Assembly: GCF_036946495.1 (NCBI RefSeq) | Contig: NZ_JAQIIX010000002.1 | Span: forward strand, 620,001 to 684,000 | Reading direction: 5' to 3' | Length of the DNA: 64,000 nt | Source: Mycolicibacterium neoaurum | GTDB lineage: Bacteria > Actinomycetota > Actinomycetes > Mycobacteriales > Mycobacteriaceae | Shown here: one piece after another, positions 8,326 through 16,710 of the stretch | Layout: each line of letters starts with the position of its first letter | Position numbering within the stretch: position 1 is the first letter of the stretch | The notes under the pieces: generated by a model | What the model was told of the DNA's origin: nothing | Database searches by the model: none | The model's input: only the letters and a program-made list of their open reading frames with translations | Made by a program: the position numbers and the translations under genes

Positions 8326-8985
8326 TCAGCGCGTCGGTAGCGGCTGCTGGGTCTGCACGGCCTTGGCCAGCGTGCGGAAGTCCTCGGGCGAACCCGCGCC
8401 GGTGATGGCGATCTGGGCCGGACCCGGCAACCGGGTGGTCCAGATCGGCTCGCCCTCACCGGGCTCGTAGACCACCCAGGTCACCCCGTCGACATCCTGG
8501 GCACCGGTCGGGACGGCCTCGACGTCGATCGAGCCGACCAGCCGGGCCTCGTCGGCGTTGCTCTGGGTCAGACTTACGTACATCCCGTCGGGCGCCAGAT
8601 AGCCCACCCGCGATGTCACCGCGCGCACCGACTGGCCGGTCGCCGGATCCGTGCGTCCGCCATCGATGCCGCCGCGCCCGCCGGAGTTGGCCTGCCAGCC
8701 CTCCGGAAGCACCGGCAGCCGCACCGCCAACTTCAGCGTCTGGGCATCGGACTTCAGCGCGGTCGGCACATCGAAGCTGGGGACGGCCCCCTGACCTGGA
8801 CCGCTGGGCTGGAACGAGCACATGCCGAGCAGCCCGGCGAGCACCACACAGGCCACCACGAGCGGCGCCATCGACCAGAACATATCCCGGCCGTCGTGTA
8901 ACAGCCGGTCCTTGGCCGGTCGCGCGACGGGCACGACCACGGTCTCATCGCGGCCGCCGTCCTGGCCAGGTTCCGGGGTGCTCAT
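8326..8985 (-). CDS. DUF4245 membrane-anchored protein (Rv1100-like)
   Basis: 219 aa. A short cytosolic N-terminus precedes one membrane helix (about residues 38-58, MAPLVVACVVLAGLLGMC), then an extracytoplasmic domain with the DUF4245 features LPEGWQANSG and GYLAPDGMYVSLTQS. Convergent with the permease and divergent from glpX, the same setting as in M. tuberculosis. Function unknown. Confidence 0.85.
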   Translation of the reverse strand: MSTPEPGQDGGRDETVVVPVARPAKDRLLHDGRDMFWSMAPLVVACVVLAGLLGMCSFQPSGPGQGAVPSFDVPTALKSDAQTLKLAVRLPVLPEGWQANSGGRGGIDGGRTDPATGQSVRAVTSRVGYLAPDGMYVSLTQSNADEARLVGSIDVEAVPTGAQDVDGVTWVVYEPGEGEPIWTTRLPGPAQIAITGAGSPEDFRTLAKAVQTQQPLPTR

Positions 8986-9041
8986 GACAGCCAGTATCCC
9001 AGTTCCCTCAGTCGACCCCGCTAATGGGACAATCTGCAGCT

Positions 9042-10070
9042 ATGACGCCTACGCGCCGGGAAGCGCCGGACCGCAACCTCGCCCTCGAACTAGTCCGTGT
9101 CACCGAGGCCGGTGCCATGGCCGCCGGCCGCTGGGTCGGCCGCGGTGACAAGGAAGGCGGGGACGGTGCCGCCGTCGACGCCATGCGCGAGCTGGTCAAT
9201 TCGGTCTCGATGAAGGGCGTCGTGGTCATCGGCGAGGGCGAGAAGGACAACGCCCCGATGCTCTACAACGGTGAAGAGGTCGGCAACGGCGACGGCCCGG
9301 ACTGCGATTTCGCCGTCGATCCGGTCGACGGCACCACCCTGATGAGCAAGGGCATGCCCAACGCCATCTCGGTGCTCGCGGTCGCCGAGCGGGGTGCCAT
9401 GTTCGACCCGTCGGCGGTGTTCTACATGAACAAGATCGCCGGCGGCCCGGACGTCGCCGACTTCATCGACATCACCTCCCCGATCGCGGCCAACATCCAG
9501 CGCATCGCCAAGGTCCGCAAGGCCTCGGTCTCCGATGTCGCGGTCTGCATCCTGGACCGCCCCCGGCACGCCAAGCTGATCGAGGAGGTGCGCTCGGCAG
9601 GTGCCCGCATCCGGTTGATCTCCGACGGTGACGTCGCCGGCGCCATCGCGGCCTGCCGGCCCGATTCCGGCACCGACCTGTTGGTCGGCATCGGCGGCAC
9701 CCCCGAGGGCATCATCGCCGCCGCCGCCATCCGCTGCATGGGCGGGGAGATCCAGGCGACGTTGGCTCCCACCGATGACGAAGAGCGCCAGCGCGCCCTC
9801 GACCGCGGCCACGACCTGGACCGGGTGCTGACCACCAAGGATCTGGTGGCCGGCGAGAACGTCTTCTTCTGCGCCACCGGGGTGACCGACGGTGACCTGC
9901 TCAAGGGTGTGCGCTACTTCGGCGGCGGCTGCACCACCCAGTCGATCGTGATGCGGTCAAAGTCCGGCACCGTCCGGATGATCGACGCCTACCACCGCCT
10001 GTCCAAGCTCAACGAGTACTCCGCGGTCAACTTCACCGGCGACAGCTCGGCCGCGTATCCACTTCCGTAA
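9042..10070 (+). CDS. glpX: Fructose-1,6-bisphosphatase class II
   Basis: Hydrolyses fructose 1,6-bisphosphate in gluconeogenesis, needed for growth on fatty acids and cholesterol. 342 aa. Class II signatures are present: GDKEGGDGAAVDAMR, IGEGEKDNAPML and the metal-site DPVDGTTLMSKG, with a late GGGCTTQS. Two in-frame ATGs exist, 9024 and 9042. I chose 9042 because CAATCT, a near -10, lies 6 bp upstream, and the region between them looks like promoter. The next gene, fum, starts 31 bp later and is likely co-transcribed. Confidence 0.93.
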   Translation: MTPTRREAPDRNLALELVRVTEAGAMAAGRWVGRGDKEGGDGAAVDAMRELVNSVSMKGVVVIGEGEKDNAPMLYNGEEVGNGDGPDCDFAVDPVDGTTLMSKGMPNAISVLAVAERGAMFDPSAVFYMNKIAGGPDVADFIDITSPIAANIQRIAKVRKASVSDVAVCILDRPRHAKLIEEVRSAGARIRLISDGDVAGAIAACRPDSGTDLLVGIGGTPEGIIAAAAIRCMGGEIQATLAPTDDEERQRALDRGHDLDRVLTTKDLVAGENVFFCATGVTDGDLLKGVRYFGGGCTTQSIVMRSKSGTVRMIDAYHRLSKLNEYSAVNFTGDSSAAYPLP

Positions 10071-10101
10071 TCGATCACACCTCAACGAAACAGGGAGCAC
10101 A

Positions 10102-11517
10102 ATGCCCGACAGCGCTGTCGACAACACCGAATACCGCATCGAGCACGACACCATGGGCGAGGTCAGGGTGCCCAAGAACGCCCTGTGGCGCGCCCAGACC
10201 CAGCGGGCCGTGGAGAACTTCCCGATCTCTTTCCGGCCGCTGGAGCGCACCCAGATCCGCGCGCTGGGTCTGCTCAAGGGCGCCTGCGCGCAGGTGAACA
10301 AGGATCTGGGCCTGCTGGCCGCCGACAAGGCCGACGCCATCATCGCCGCGGCCGCCGAGATCGCCGACGGCCGCCACGACGACCAGTTCCCGATCGACGT
10401 GTTCCAGACCGGGTCGGGCACCAGCTCCAACATGAACGCCAATGAGGTCATCGCCTCGATCGCGGCCGCCAACGGCGTGACGGTGCATCCCAATGACGAC
10501 GTCAACATGTCGCAGAGCTCGAATGACACCTTCCCCACCGCGACGCATATCGCCGCGACCGAAGCCGCTGTGCGCCATCTCATTCCGGCGCTCGAGCTGC
10601 TGCACGCCTCGCTCGCGGCGAAGGCCAAGCAGTGGCGGACCACCGTCAAGTCGGGTCGTACCCACCTGATGGATGCGGTCCCGGTGACCCTCGGCCAGGA
10701 GTTCGGCGGCTATGCCCGTCAGGTCGAGGCCGGCATCGAACGGGTCAAGGCGACGCTGCCCCGCCTGGGTGAGCTGGCCATCGGCGGCACCGCCGTCGGC
10801 ACCGGGCTCAACGCGCCCGACGGTTTCGGCGACAAGGTGGTCGAGGTCCTGGTCAACGAGACCGGTATCGCCGAATTGCGTCCGTGCGTCGACCATTTCG
10901 AGGCACAGGCCGCCCGCGACGGTCTCGTCGAGGCGTCCGGTGCGCTCAAGACGATCGCCGCATCGCTGACCAAGATCGCCAACGACATCCGCTGGATGGG
11001 GTCGGGTCCGCTCACCGGTCTCGGCGAGCTGCAGTTGCCCGATCTGCAACCGGGTAGCTCGATCATGCCGGGCAAGGTCAATCCCGTTCTGCCCGAGGCC
11101 GTTACGCAGGTCGCCGCGCAGGTGATCGGCAACGACGCCGCGGTCACCGTTGGTGGTCTGTCGGGTGCGTTCGAGCTCAACGTCTACATCCCGATGATGG
11201 CCCGCAACGTGCTGGAGTCGTTCACCCTGCTGGCCAACGTGTCGAAGTTGTTCGCCGAGAAGTGCATCGACGGCCTGGTGGCCAATGACGCGCACCTGCT
11301 GCAGCTGGCCGAGTCCTCGCCGTCGATCGTGACGCCGTTGAACTCCGCCATCGGCTACGAGGAAGCCGCCAAGGTCGCCAAGGAAGCGCTGAAGGAGAAG
11401 AAGACCATCCGCCAGACCGTGATCGACCGCGGCCTGATCGGCGACAAGCTCTCCGAGGCCGAACTGGACAAGCGCCTCGATGTGCTGGCCATGGCCAAGG
11501 TCGCCCCGGGCGAATAA
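10102..11517 (+). CDS. fum: Fumarate hydratase class II
   Basis: TCA-cycle enzyme interconverting fumarate and malate. 471 aa. Class II fumarase features: SGTSSNMNANEVIA, the histidine-containing GRTHLMDAVPVTLGQE, and the signature GSSIMPGKVNP at residues 318-328. The ATG at 10102 is preceded by AGGGAGCA. It follows glpX in the order seen in M. tuberculosis and ends at a very strong palindrome. Confidence 0.95.
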   Translation: MPDSAVDNTEYRIEHDTMGEVRVPKNALWRAQTQRAVENFPISFRPLERTQIRALGLLKGACAQVNKDLGLLAADKADAIIAAAAEIADGRHDDQFPIDVFQTGSGTSSNMNANEVIASIAAANGVTVHPNDDVNMSQSSNDTFPTATHIAATEAAVRHLIPALELLHASLAAKAKQWRTTVKSGRTHLMDAVPVTLGQEFGGYARQVEAGIERVKATLPRLGELAIGGTAVGTGLNAPDGFGDKVVEVLVNETGIAELRPCVDHFEAQAARDGLVEASGALKTIAASLTKIANDIRWMGSGPLTGLGELQLPDLQPGSSIMPGKVNPVLPEAVTQVAAQVIGNDAAVTVGGLSGAFELNVYIPMMARNVLESFTLLANVSKLFAEKCIDGLVANDAHLLQLAESSPSIVTPLNSAIGYEEAAKVAKEALKEKKTIRQTVIDRGLIGDKLSEAELDKRLDVLAMAKVAPGE

Positions 11518-11536
11518 CCGACCCCGCGAGCACGCA

Positions 11537-11574
11537 CGTGTGCCCCCGGAAGCCGCGGCTTCCGGGGGCACACG
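11537..11574. terminator. 38-bp perfect palindrome between convergent genes
   Basis: A self-complementary sequence centred on GCCGCGGC with arms running CGTGTGCCCCCGGAA and its complement. It lies 20 bp after the fum stop and 7 bp before the stop of the PRC-barrel gene. As RNA on either strand it would fold into a very stable hairpin, so it is read as a bidirectional terminator without U tract. Confidence 0.75.
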
Positions 11575-11581
11575 CGTCTGG

Positions 11582-12064
11582 TCAGCGCTTCGGGGTGTCC
11601 ACGGTCTCGACCTGCTCGTCGGCGGTGGTGTCGGCGTTGGTGTCTGCGTAGGCCGCGGTGTTGACCGCCGTGCCGCCGATACCCGCTGCGGCAGAGGCGA
11701 TGTCGAGCACCGAGGAGTGGTTGCTCGGTGGCGGCGGTTCCGGGGCTTGTGGGTGTTCCTCATCGAGCCGGTAGTGTCTGCTGAGCTGGTCGGCCTCATC
11801 GACGGTGATGCCCTCGTCGGTCTGGACCGTCGGTGCATCCTTGACCGCGTCCTTGGTCACCGTGACGGTGACGGCGCCTTCACCTCGGCGGGAAGCCTTC
11901 AGCGGCACCACCGCGTGGGACATGCCGAGGAACCCGGTGCGCACCAGTGCCCATTTCGGTTCCCTGGTCTTGTCGTCGACGAAAAGCTTGTCGATCTTGC
12001 CGATCTTCTCCCCCGCGACGTCGTATACGGTCGCCCCGACATACTGCTCCACCAAAGTCGCCAT
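11582..12064 (-). CDS. PRC-barrel domain protein
   Basis: 160 aa. Residues about 5-70 form a PRC-barrel (YVGATVYDVAGEKIGKIDKLFVDD and WALVRTGFLG), a fold used for RNA or protein contacts in RimM, photosynthetic reaction centres and stress proteins. The rest is acidic and proline-rich with a small Ala/Gly-rich patch. No signal peptide or membrane helix. Convergent with fum. Function unknown. Confidence 0.75.
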   Translation of the reverse strand: MATLVEQYVGATVYDVAGEKIGKIDKLFVDDKTREPKWALVRTGFLGMSHAVVPLKASRRGEGAVTVTVTKDAVKDAPTVQTDEGITVDEADQLSRHYRLDEEHPQAPEPPPPSNHSSVLDIASAAAGIGGTAVNTAAYADTNADTTADEQVETVDTPKR

Positions 12065-12099
12065 GCCTTCGGATATCCGATCGCCGAAGTCGGTAAACG

Positions 12100-12810
12100 T
12101 CAGCGCAGCGCGTTGACCGCCGGCCCGTTGTCGACACCGCCGTACAGGGAGCCGGGTGCGCGCGGTCCGAGAAGTTCACCGACGGTCACCACGTGATAGC
12201 CGTTCGCCCGCAGCACCGGCAGGAACTGCTCGACCAGATCGACCGTCGAGTCGAAGATGTCGTGCAGCAGCACCACCGACCCGGGCTGCACCTGGCGCAT
12301 CAGCAGTTCGCGGCTGGCCGCGATGTCCCGGTCGTGAATCCAGTCATACGGCACGACATCCCAGTTCACGACGGCCAGGCCCTGCGCGCCGGCCGCGGCG
12401 AGAACCCGGTCGTCGACCTTGCCGAACCCCGGTCGCATGAGCGTGGGCCGCTGCCCCGTCGCCGCGACGATCGCGTCGGTGGCCCGGCCGAGCTGGCCGG
12501 CGATTTGATCGGTCGGGATGGTCGTCAGATCGGGATGGCTCCAGGTGTGATTGCCGATCTCCATCCCGGCCGCGGTGATCCGCGCGGCGGCGGCCGGGTC
12601 GGCGGCCACCTTGTCCCCGATCAGGAAAAAGGTCGCTGCGGCACCATTGGCGGTCAGCACGTCGAGCAGTCTGTCGGTCGGAGCGGCCGGGCCGTCATCG
12701 AAGGTGAGCGCGACACATCTGACCACCGCGCAGTCGACGGTCTGCGCCTCGGCGACTTGCGGAGTCGCAGCCGCCAGCAACACGGCTGCGACTCCACAAA
12801 TCACTCTCAT
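12100..12810 (-). CDS. Polysaccharide deacetylase (NodB domain), exported
   Basis: 236 aa, Rv1096-like but shorter. A signal peptide (residues 1-22, AAATPQVAEA) leads into a NodB domain. The metal site is intact: TFDDGP at 36-41 with D39, and H88 and H92 (NHTWSH). Later motifs RPGFGK and VLLHDIFD agree with a de-N-acetylase, probably acting on peptidoglycan or another cell-wall glycan. Its ATG overlaps the phoH2 stop, so it is translated from the phoH2 mRNA. Confidence 0.85.
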   Translation of the reverse strand: MRVICGVAAVLLAAATPQVAEAQTVDCAVVRCVALTFDDGPAAPTDRLLDVLTANGAAATFFLIGDKVAADPAAAARITAAGMEIGNHTWSHPDLTTIPTDQIAGQLGRATDAIVAATGQRPTLMRPGFGKVDDRVLAAAGAQGLAVVNWDVVPYDWIHDRDIAASRELLMRQVQPGSVVLLHDIFDSTVDLVEQFLPVLRANGYHVVTVGELLGPRAPGSLYGGVDNGPAVNALR

Positions 12811-14120
12811 GGCAGTGCGTTGGGGCTGATCTCCTCAAGCATCTCGGTGACCAGCGCCGCGATCGGCGACCGCTCGCTGCGGGTCAACGTGATGTGCGCG
12901 AACAACGGGTGACCCTTGAGCTTCTCGATGACGGCGGCGACCCCGTCGTGACGGCCGACGCGCAGGTTGTCGCGCTGGGCGACATCGTGGGTGAGCACCA
13001 CCCGCGATCCCGAACCCAACCGTGACAGCACGGTCAGCAGCACGTTGCGTTCCAACGATTGCGCCTCGTCGACGATGACGAACGAGTCATGCAGCGACCG
13101 GCCGCGAATATGGGTGAGCGGCAACACCTCCAGCATTCCGCGGGAGAGCACCTCCTCCAGCACGGCCAGGCTGGCCAGCCCCTCCAAGGTGTCGAAGACG
13201 GCTTGGGCCCACGGCCCCATCTTCTCGCTCTCGCTGCCCGGCAGGTATCCCAGGTCCTGTCCACCGACCGCGTACAGGGGCCGGAAGACGACGACCTTGC
13301 GCTGCGTGCGACGTTCCAGCACGGCCTCCAGGCCGGCGCACAGCGCCAGCGCGGACTTTCCGGTGCCGGCCTTACCGCCGAGGGAGACGATGCCGACGGA
13401 CTCGTCGAGCAGCAGATCGAGTGCGACGCGCTGTTCGGCGGACCTTCCCCGGAGGCCGAACACTTCGCGATCACCTCGCACCAGCTGCACGCGCTTGTCG
13501 GCGTTGACCCGCCCGAGCGCCGACGAGCTCCCGGCGAGCAGGCGAATACCGGTGTGACACGGCAGATCCCGCGCCGCGGCCAGATCCAGGTCGCCCTCGG
13601 CGAACAGCGTGTCGATCTCCTCGGCCGAGACGTCGAGTTCACCCATCCCGGTCCACCCCGAGGTCACGACGTCCTGGGCGTGGTATTCATCGGCCGTCAG
13701 GCCGACCGCACCGGCCTTCACCCGCAACGGGATGTCCTTGCTGACCAGCGTCACCAACTTGCCCTCGGCGGCCAGGTTGGCGGCCACCGTCAGGATGCGT
13801 GCATCGTTGCTGTCGTTGCGGAAGCCCGAGGGCAGCACATTCGGGTCACTGTGGTTCAGCTCGACCTGGAGCGTCCCGCCCTCTGTGCCGATGGGTATGG
13901 GCTGGTCCAGGCGGCCGTGATCCAGCCGGAGATCGTCGAGCAATCGTAGTGACTGGCGGGCGAACCAGCCGAGTTCGTGATGGTGCCGTTTGGCCTCCAA
14001 CTCGCTGATAACCACGAGAGGGACGACCACCTCATGTTCGGCGAACCGTGTAATTGCCCAGGGATCGGACAACAGCACGGAGGTGTCGAGCACGTAGGTC
14101 CGGATCGGCGAATCGGTCAC
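12807..14120 (-). CDS. phoH2: PhoH2: PIN ribonuclease fused to PhoH ATPase
   Basis: 437 aa, Rv1095-like. The N-terminal PIN domain (about 1-145) has the acidic residues D12 (VLDTSVLL), E41 and the DSNDARIL cluster. The C-terminal PhoH ATPase has Walker A GGKAGTGKS at 248-256 and Walker B VIVDEAQS near 349-356. Mycobacterial PhoH2 proteins are reported to unwind and cut RNA as type II toxin-antitoxin relatives. The deacetylase gene overlaps its stop, and a small gene that may be the PhoAT partner overlaps its start. Confidence 0.92.
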   Translation of the reverse strand: MTDSPIRTYVLDTSVLLSDPWAITRFAEHEVVVPLVVISELEAKRHHHELGWFARQSLRLLDDLRLDHGRLDQPIPIGTEGGTLQVELNHSDPNVLPSGFRNDSNDARILTVAANLAAEGKLVTLVSKDIPLRVKAGAVGLTADEYHAQDVVTSGWTGMGELDVSAEEIDTLFAEGDLDLAAARDLPCHTGIRLLAGSSSALGRVNADKRVQLVRGDREVFGLRGRSAEQRVALDLLLDESVGIVSLGGKAGTGKSALALCAGLEAVLERRTQRKVVVFRPLYAVGGQDLGYLPGSESEKMGPWAQAVFDTLEGLASLAVLEEVLSRGMLEVLPLTHIRGRSLHDSFVIVDEAQSLERNVLLTVLSRLGSGSRVVLTHDVAQRDNLRVGRHDGVAAVIEKLKGHPLFAHITLTRSERSPIAALVTEMLEEISPNALP

Positions 14121-14253
14121 GAGGCGCTCCTAGAACCTCCGCGAGCCCCGCGAAGGCGTTTCGGCGGGCGCGCGCGGTACCAGGACCGGGGCCGGTCCTG
14201 TTCTCGTGAAGAGATTCGGTACCGCCCGGACAGCAAAGCAATTCGCTAGCCAT
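14032..14253 (-). CDS. Possible PhoAT antitoxin-like small protein
   Basis: A 73-codon frame from an ATG at 14253, ending inside phoH2 (89 bp overlap, different frame). M. smegmatis and M. tuberculosis are reported to have a small phoAT gene in this place, overlapping and co-expressed with phoH2. The protein is basic, begins MASELLCCPGG and is rich in Arg. I cannot confirm sequence identity with PhoAT. A shadow frame is the alternative, so confidence is moderate. Confidence 0.4.
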   Translation of the reverse strand: MASELLCCPGGTESLHENRTGPGPGTARARRNAFAGLAEVLGAPRDRFADPDLRARHLRAVVRSLGNYTVRRT

Positions 14254-14322
14254 CGACCTCGACGCTACTCCCGCGGCGTGGCGTCCGCCTGCCAGGCGCG
14301 CCGAGCCAACCGGCACAACAGG

Positions 14323-15153
14323 TTACGCGCCGGTGAACTCTCGTAACTCCGGCACCTCGGACAGCCCCCACGAGCCGATCAGCTCGGCAACCACCGCTTG
14401 TTTGGCGGCCTCGTCGAAGATGCCCGCTTCAGCGACCACCGCCCGCTTGTCACCGTAGGCGTCGATATCCCCGCCGACGACGTCGAGGGCCGCGGCCTGT
14501 GAGGCGATGGCGGCGATGGTCTCGGCCCGCTTGTCCCCGTCCAGCAGGTACCCGACCAGGTTGGCGAAGAACACGGTGTGGCGTTCCTCGTCGGCGGCGA
14601 TCCGGCCGAGCAGCCCGCGCAGGACCGGCTCGGGGGTCTGGGCCTCGACGTTGCGGGTGAACACCGCATGCGAGCGCTCGAAGAACGCCATGAACGCCAG
14701 CGTCTCGATCTGGGTGAGACGGTCGGCGCGGTAGCCCTTCATGACGTGCTCGACGCGGACGTCCTCGTTGGCGGTGGGGTCCACCTCACGGGTGACCACC
14801 AGATAGTTGCGCAGCGCGACGGCGTGCAGGTGCTCCTCGGCGGTCCAGCGGCCCAACCAGCGTCCCCACTTGTCCTCGAGGATGAAGTGCTCGACGAGCT
14901 CGCGGTGATAGCCGGCCAGGTTGTCCTTGGTGATCAGCAGGATCTCGCAGGCGTCGGTGACCGGCTTGGGCAGCGTCACATCCGACGGGTCCCAATCCTT
15001 GCCACCGAGGAAGGCAAAGTTCTCACCCTGGTCGAACGGCACGTAATCGTGCCCATACCAGGGCTCCTCGGTCGCGAGGTGCCGCGACAGGTTCTCCGCC
15101 ACGACCGGCTCGAGTTCGAGGGTCAGCGCATTCGCAACGGGTTTCTCAGCCAT
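14323..15153 (-). CDS. desA2: Acyl-[acyl-carrier-protein] desaturase DesA2
   Basis: 276 aa against 275 for M. tuberculosis DesA2. The di-iron ligand pairs are present: E107xxH110 (EEHLH) and E189xxH192 (EERH), with E70 upstream. DesA2 belongs to the soluble acyl-ACP desaturase family thought to act in mycolic acid or fatty-acid unsaturation. The ATG at 15153 is preferred to an upstream in-frame ATG at 15180 because TACAGT, a -10, lies 7 bp before it and the protein then starts MAEKPVANALTLELEP like its relatives. Confidence 0.92.
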   Translation of the reverse strand: MAEKPVANALTLELEPVVAENLSRHLATEEPWYGHDYVPFDQGENFAFLGGKDWDPSDVTLPKPVTDACEILLITKDNLAGYHRELVEHFILEDKWGRWLGRWTAEEHLHAVALRNYLVVTREVDPTANEDVRVEHVMKGYRADRLTQIETLAFMAFFERSHAVFTRNVEAQTPEPVLRGLLGRIAADEERHTVFFANLVGYLLDGDKRAETIAAIASQAAALDVVGGDIDAYGDKRAVVAEAGIFDEAAKQAVVAELIGSWGLSEVPELREFTGA

Positions 15154-15160
15154 GAAAGTA

Positions 15161-15166
15161 ACTGTA
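15161..15166 (-). promoter_or_regulatory. -10 element of desA2 (leaderless type)
   Basis: TACAGT on the minus strand, 7 bp upstream of the ATG at 15153. Confidence 0.45.
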
Positions 15167-15219
15167 ACCCGTCGACACACGTTCCCCGAAATTCCGTGCC
15201 GCGTGTCACGCGACCGTGA

Positions 15220-16677
15220 CTACGACAGCGTCAGACCCGGGTACAGCGGGTTCGCCGCCAGCATCTCCGACGAGGCGGCGTGCACACGGGCGGCGACACC
15301 GTCGGCGGTGGCGTACTTCGCCTTGGAGGTGCCCTCGGGTTGGGTGTTGGACAGCACCTCGACCACCAGCTCGGCGACCTTGTCGAACTCGGCCGCCCCG
15401 AAACCACGGGTGGTCAACGCCGGGGTGCCGAACCGGATGCCGCTGGTGTACCAGGCCCCGTTCGGGTCGGCGGGGATGGCGTTGCGGTTGGTGACCACAC
15501 CGGCATCCAGCAGCGCCGACTCGGCCTGCCTGCCGGTCAGCCCGAACGAGGTGACATCGAGCAGGACCAGGTGGTTGTCGGTACCACCGGTGACCAGCCG
15601 GGCGCCGCGGGAGGTGAATCCCTCGGCCAGTGACTGGGCATTGTCGGCGACGGCCTGCGCGTAATCACGGAACGCGGGCTGGCGGGCCTCGGCCAGCGCA
15701 ACGGCCTTGGCGGCCATCACATGCGAGAGCGGTCCGCCGAGCACCATCGGGCAGCCCTTGTCGACGGCCGGTGCGTACTCCTCGGTGGCCAACACCAGAC
15801 CGCCGCGCGGACCGCGCAGCGACTTGTGCGTCGTCGTGGTCGTGACGTGGGCATGCGGCACCGGATCCTCGTCACCGGTGAAGACCTTGCCTGCGACCAG
15901 ACCGGCGAAATGCGCCATGTCGACCATCAGGGTGGCACCGACCTCGTCGGCGATCTCGCGCATCTTGGCGAAGTTCACCCGGCGCGGGTAGGCCGAGTAG
16001 CCGGCCACCAGGATCAGCGGCTTGAACTCCTTGGCTGCGGCGCGGACGGCGTCGTAGTCGATCAGGCCGGTCTGCGCGTCGGTGCCGTAGCTGCGCTGGT
16101 GGAACATCTTGCCGGAGATGTTCGGCCGGAATCCGTGGGTCAGGTGGCCGCCGGTGTCCAGCGACATGCCGAGCAACCGCTGGTTGCCCAGCTTGGCCCG
16201 CAGCGTCTCCCAGTCCGCCTCGGACAGGTCGTTGACGTGCTTGGCGCCCAGTTCGGCCAGGCCCGGCGCCTCGACGCGGGTGGCCAGGATGGCCCAGAAC
16301 GCGACCAGGTTGGCATCGATCCCGGAGTGCGGCTGGGCGTAGGCGTACGGGGCGCCGAACAGCTCGCGGGCGTGCTCGGCGGCCAGCGCCTCGACGGTGT
16401 CGACGTTCTGGCACGCCGCGTAGAACCGGTGACCGATGGTGCCCTCGGCGTACTTGTCGGAGAACCAGGTCCCCATGGTCAGCAACACCGCGGGTGAGGC
16501 GTAGTTCTCGCTGGCGATCAGCTTGAGCGAATCACGCTGGTCGGCGAGTTCCTGACGGGTGGCCTCGGCGATCCGCGGTTCGACCGATTCGATGACCTTC
16601 AACGCGGCGCGGTACGCCTCGCTGGCGTTGGCGGCGTAATCAGTGCCGGGGGCGGCGATCGACGAGTCAGCAGTCAT
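15220..16677 (-). CDS. glyA: Serine hydroxymethyltransferase, long-insert form
   Basis: PLP enzyme making glycine and methylene-THF from serine. 485 aa, whereas M. tuberculosis GlyA1 is about 426. The PLP lysine is K285 (TTTTHKSLRGPRGG). The extra length is an N-terminal extension of about 30 residues and an insert of about 30 residues (around 134-165, containing HVNDLSEADWETL) between QPHSG and LLG. From memory this insert matches chlamydial GlyA and a subset of actinobacteria, a known lateral-transfer signature. The gene keeps the standard position between coaA and desA2. Confidence 0.93.
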   Translation of the reverse strand: MTADSSIAAPGTDYAANASEAYRAALKVIESVEPRIAEATRQELADQRDSLKLIASENYASPAVLLTMGTWFSDKYAEGTIGHRFYAACQNVDTVEALAAEHARELFGAPYAYAQPHSGIDANLVAFWAILATRVEAPGLAELGAKHVNDLSEADWETLRAKLGNQRLLGMSLDTGGHLTHGFRPNISGKMFHQRSYGTDAQTGLIDYDAVRAAAKEFKPLILVAGYSAYPRRVNFAKMREIADEVGATLMVDMAHFAGLVAGKVFTGDEDPVPHAHVTTTTTHKSLRGPRGGLVLATEEYAPAVDKGCPMVLGGPLSHVMAAKAVALAEARQPAFRDYAQAVADNAQSLAEGFTSRGARLVTGGTDNHLVLLDVTSFGLTGRQAESALLDAGVVTNRNAIPADPNGAWYTSGIRFGTPALTTRGFGAAEFDKVAELVVEVLSNTQPEGTSKAKYATADGVAARVHAASSEMLAANPLYPGLTLS

Positions 16678-16710
16678 GGGGCAAGCCTATCGCCCCGCCG
16701 CAGGCCACAG

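Noticed and set aside
14181..14200. CAGGACCGG-GG-CCGGTCCTG palindrome as a terminator.
   Set aside because: It lies upstream of phoH2 and inside the candidate phoAT frame, with no gene end on either side; kept only as a remark.
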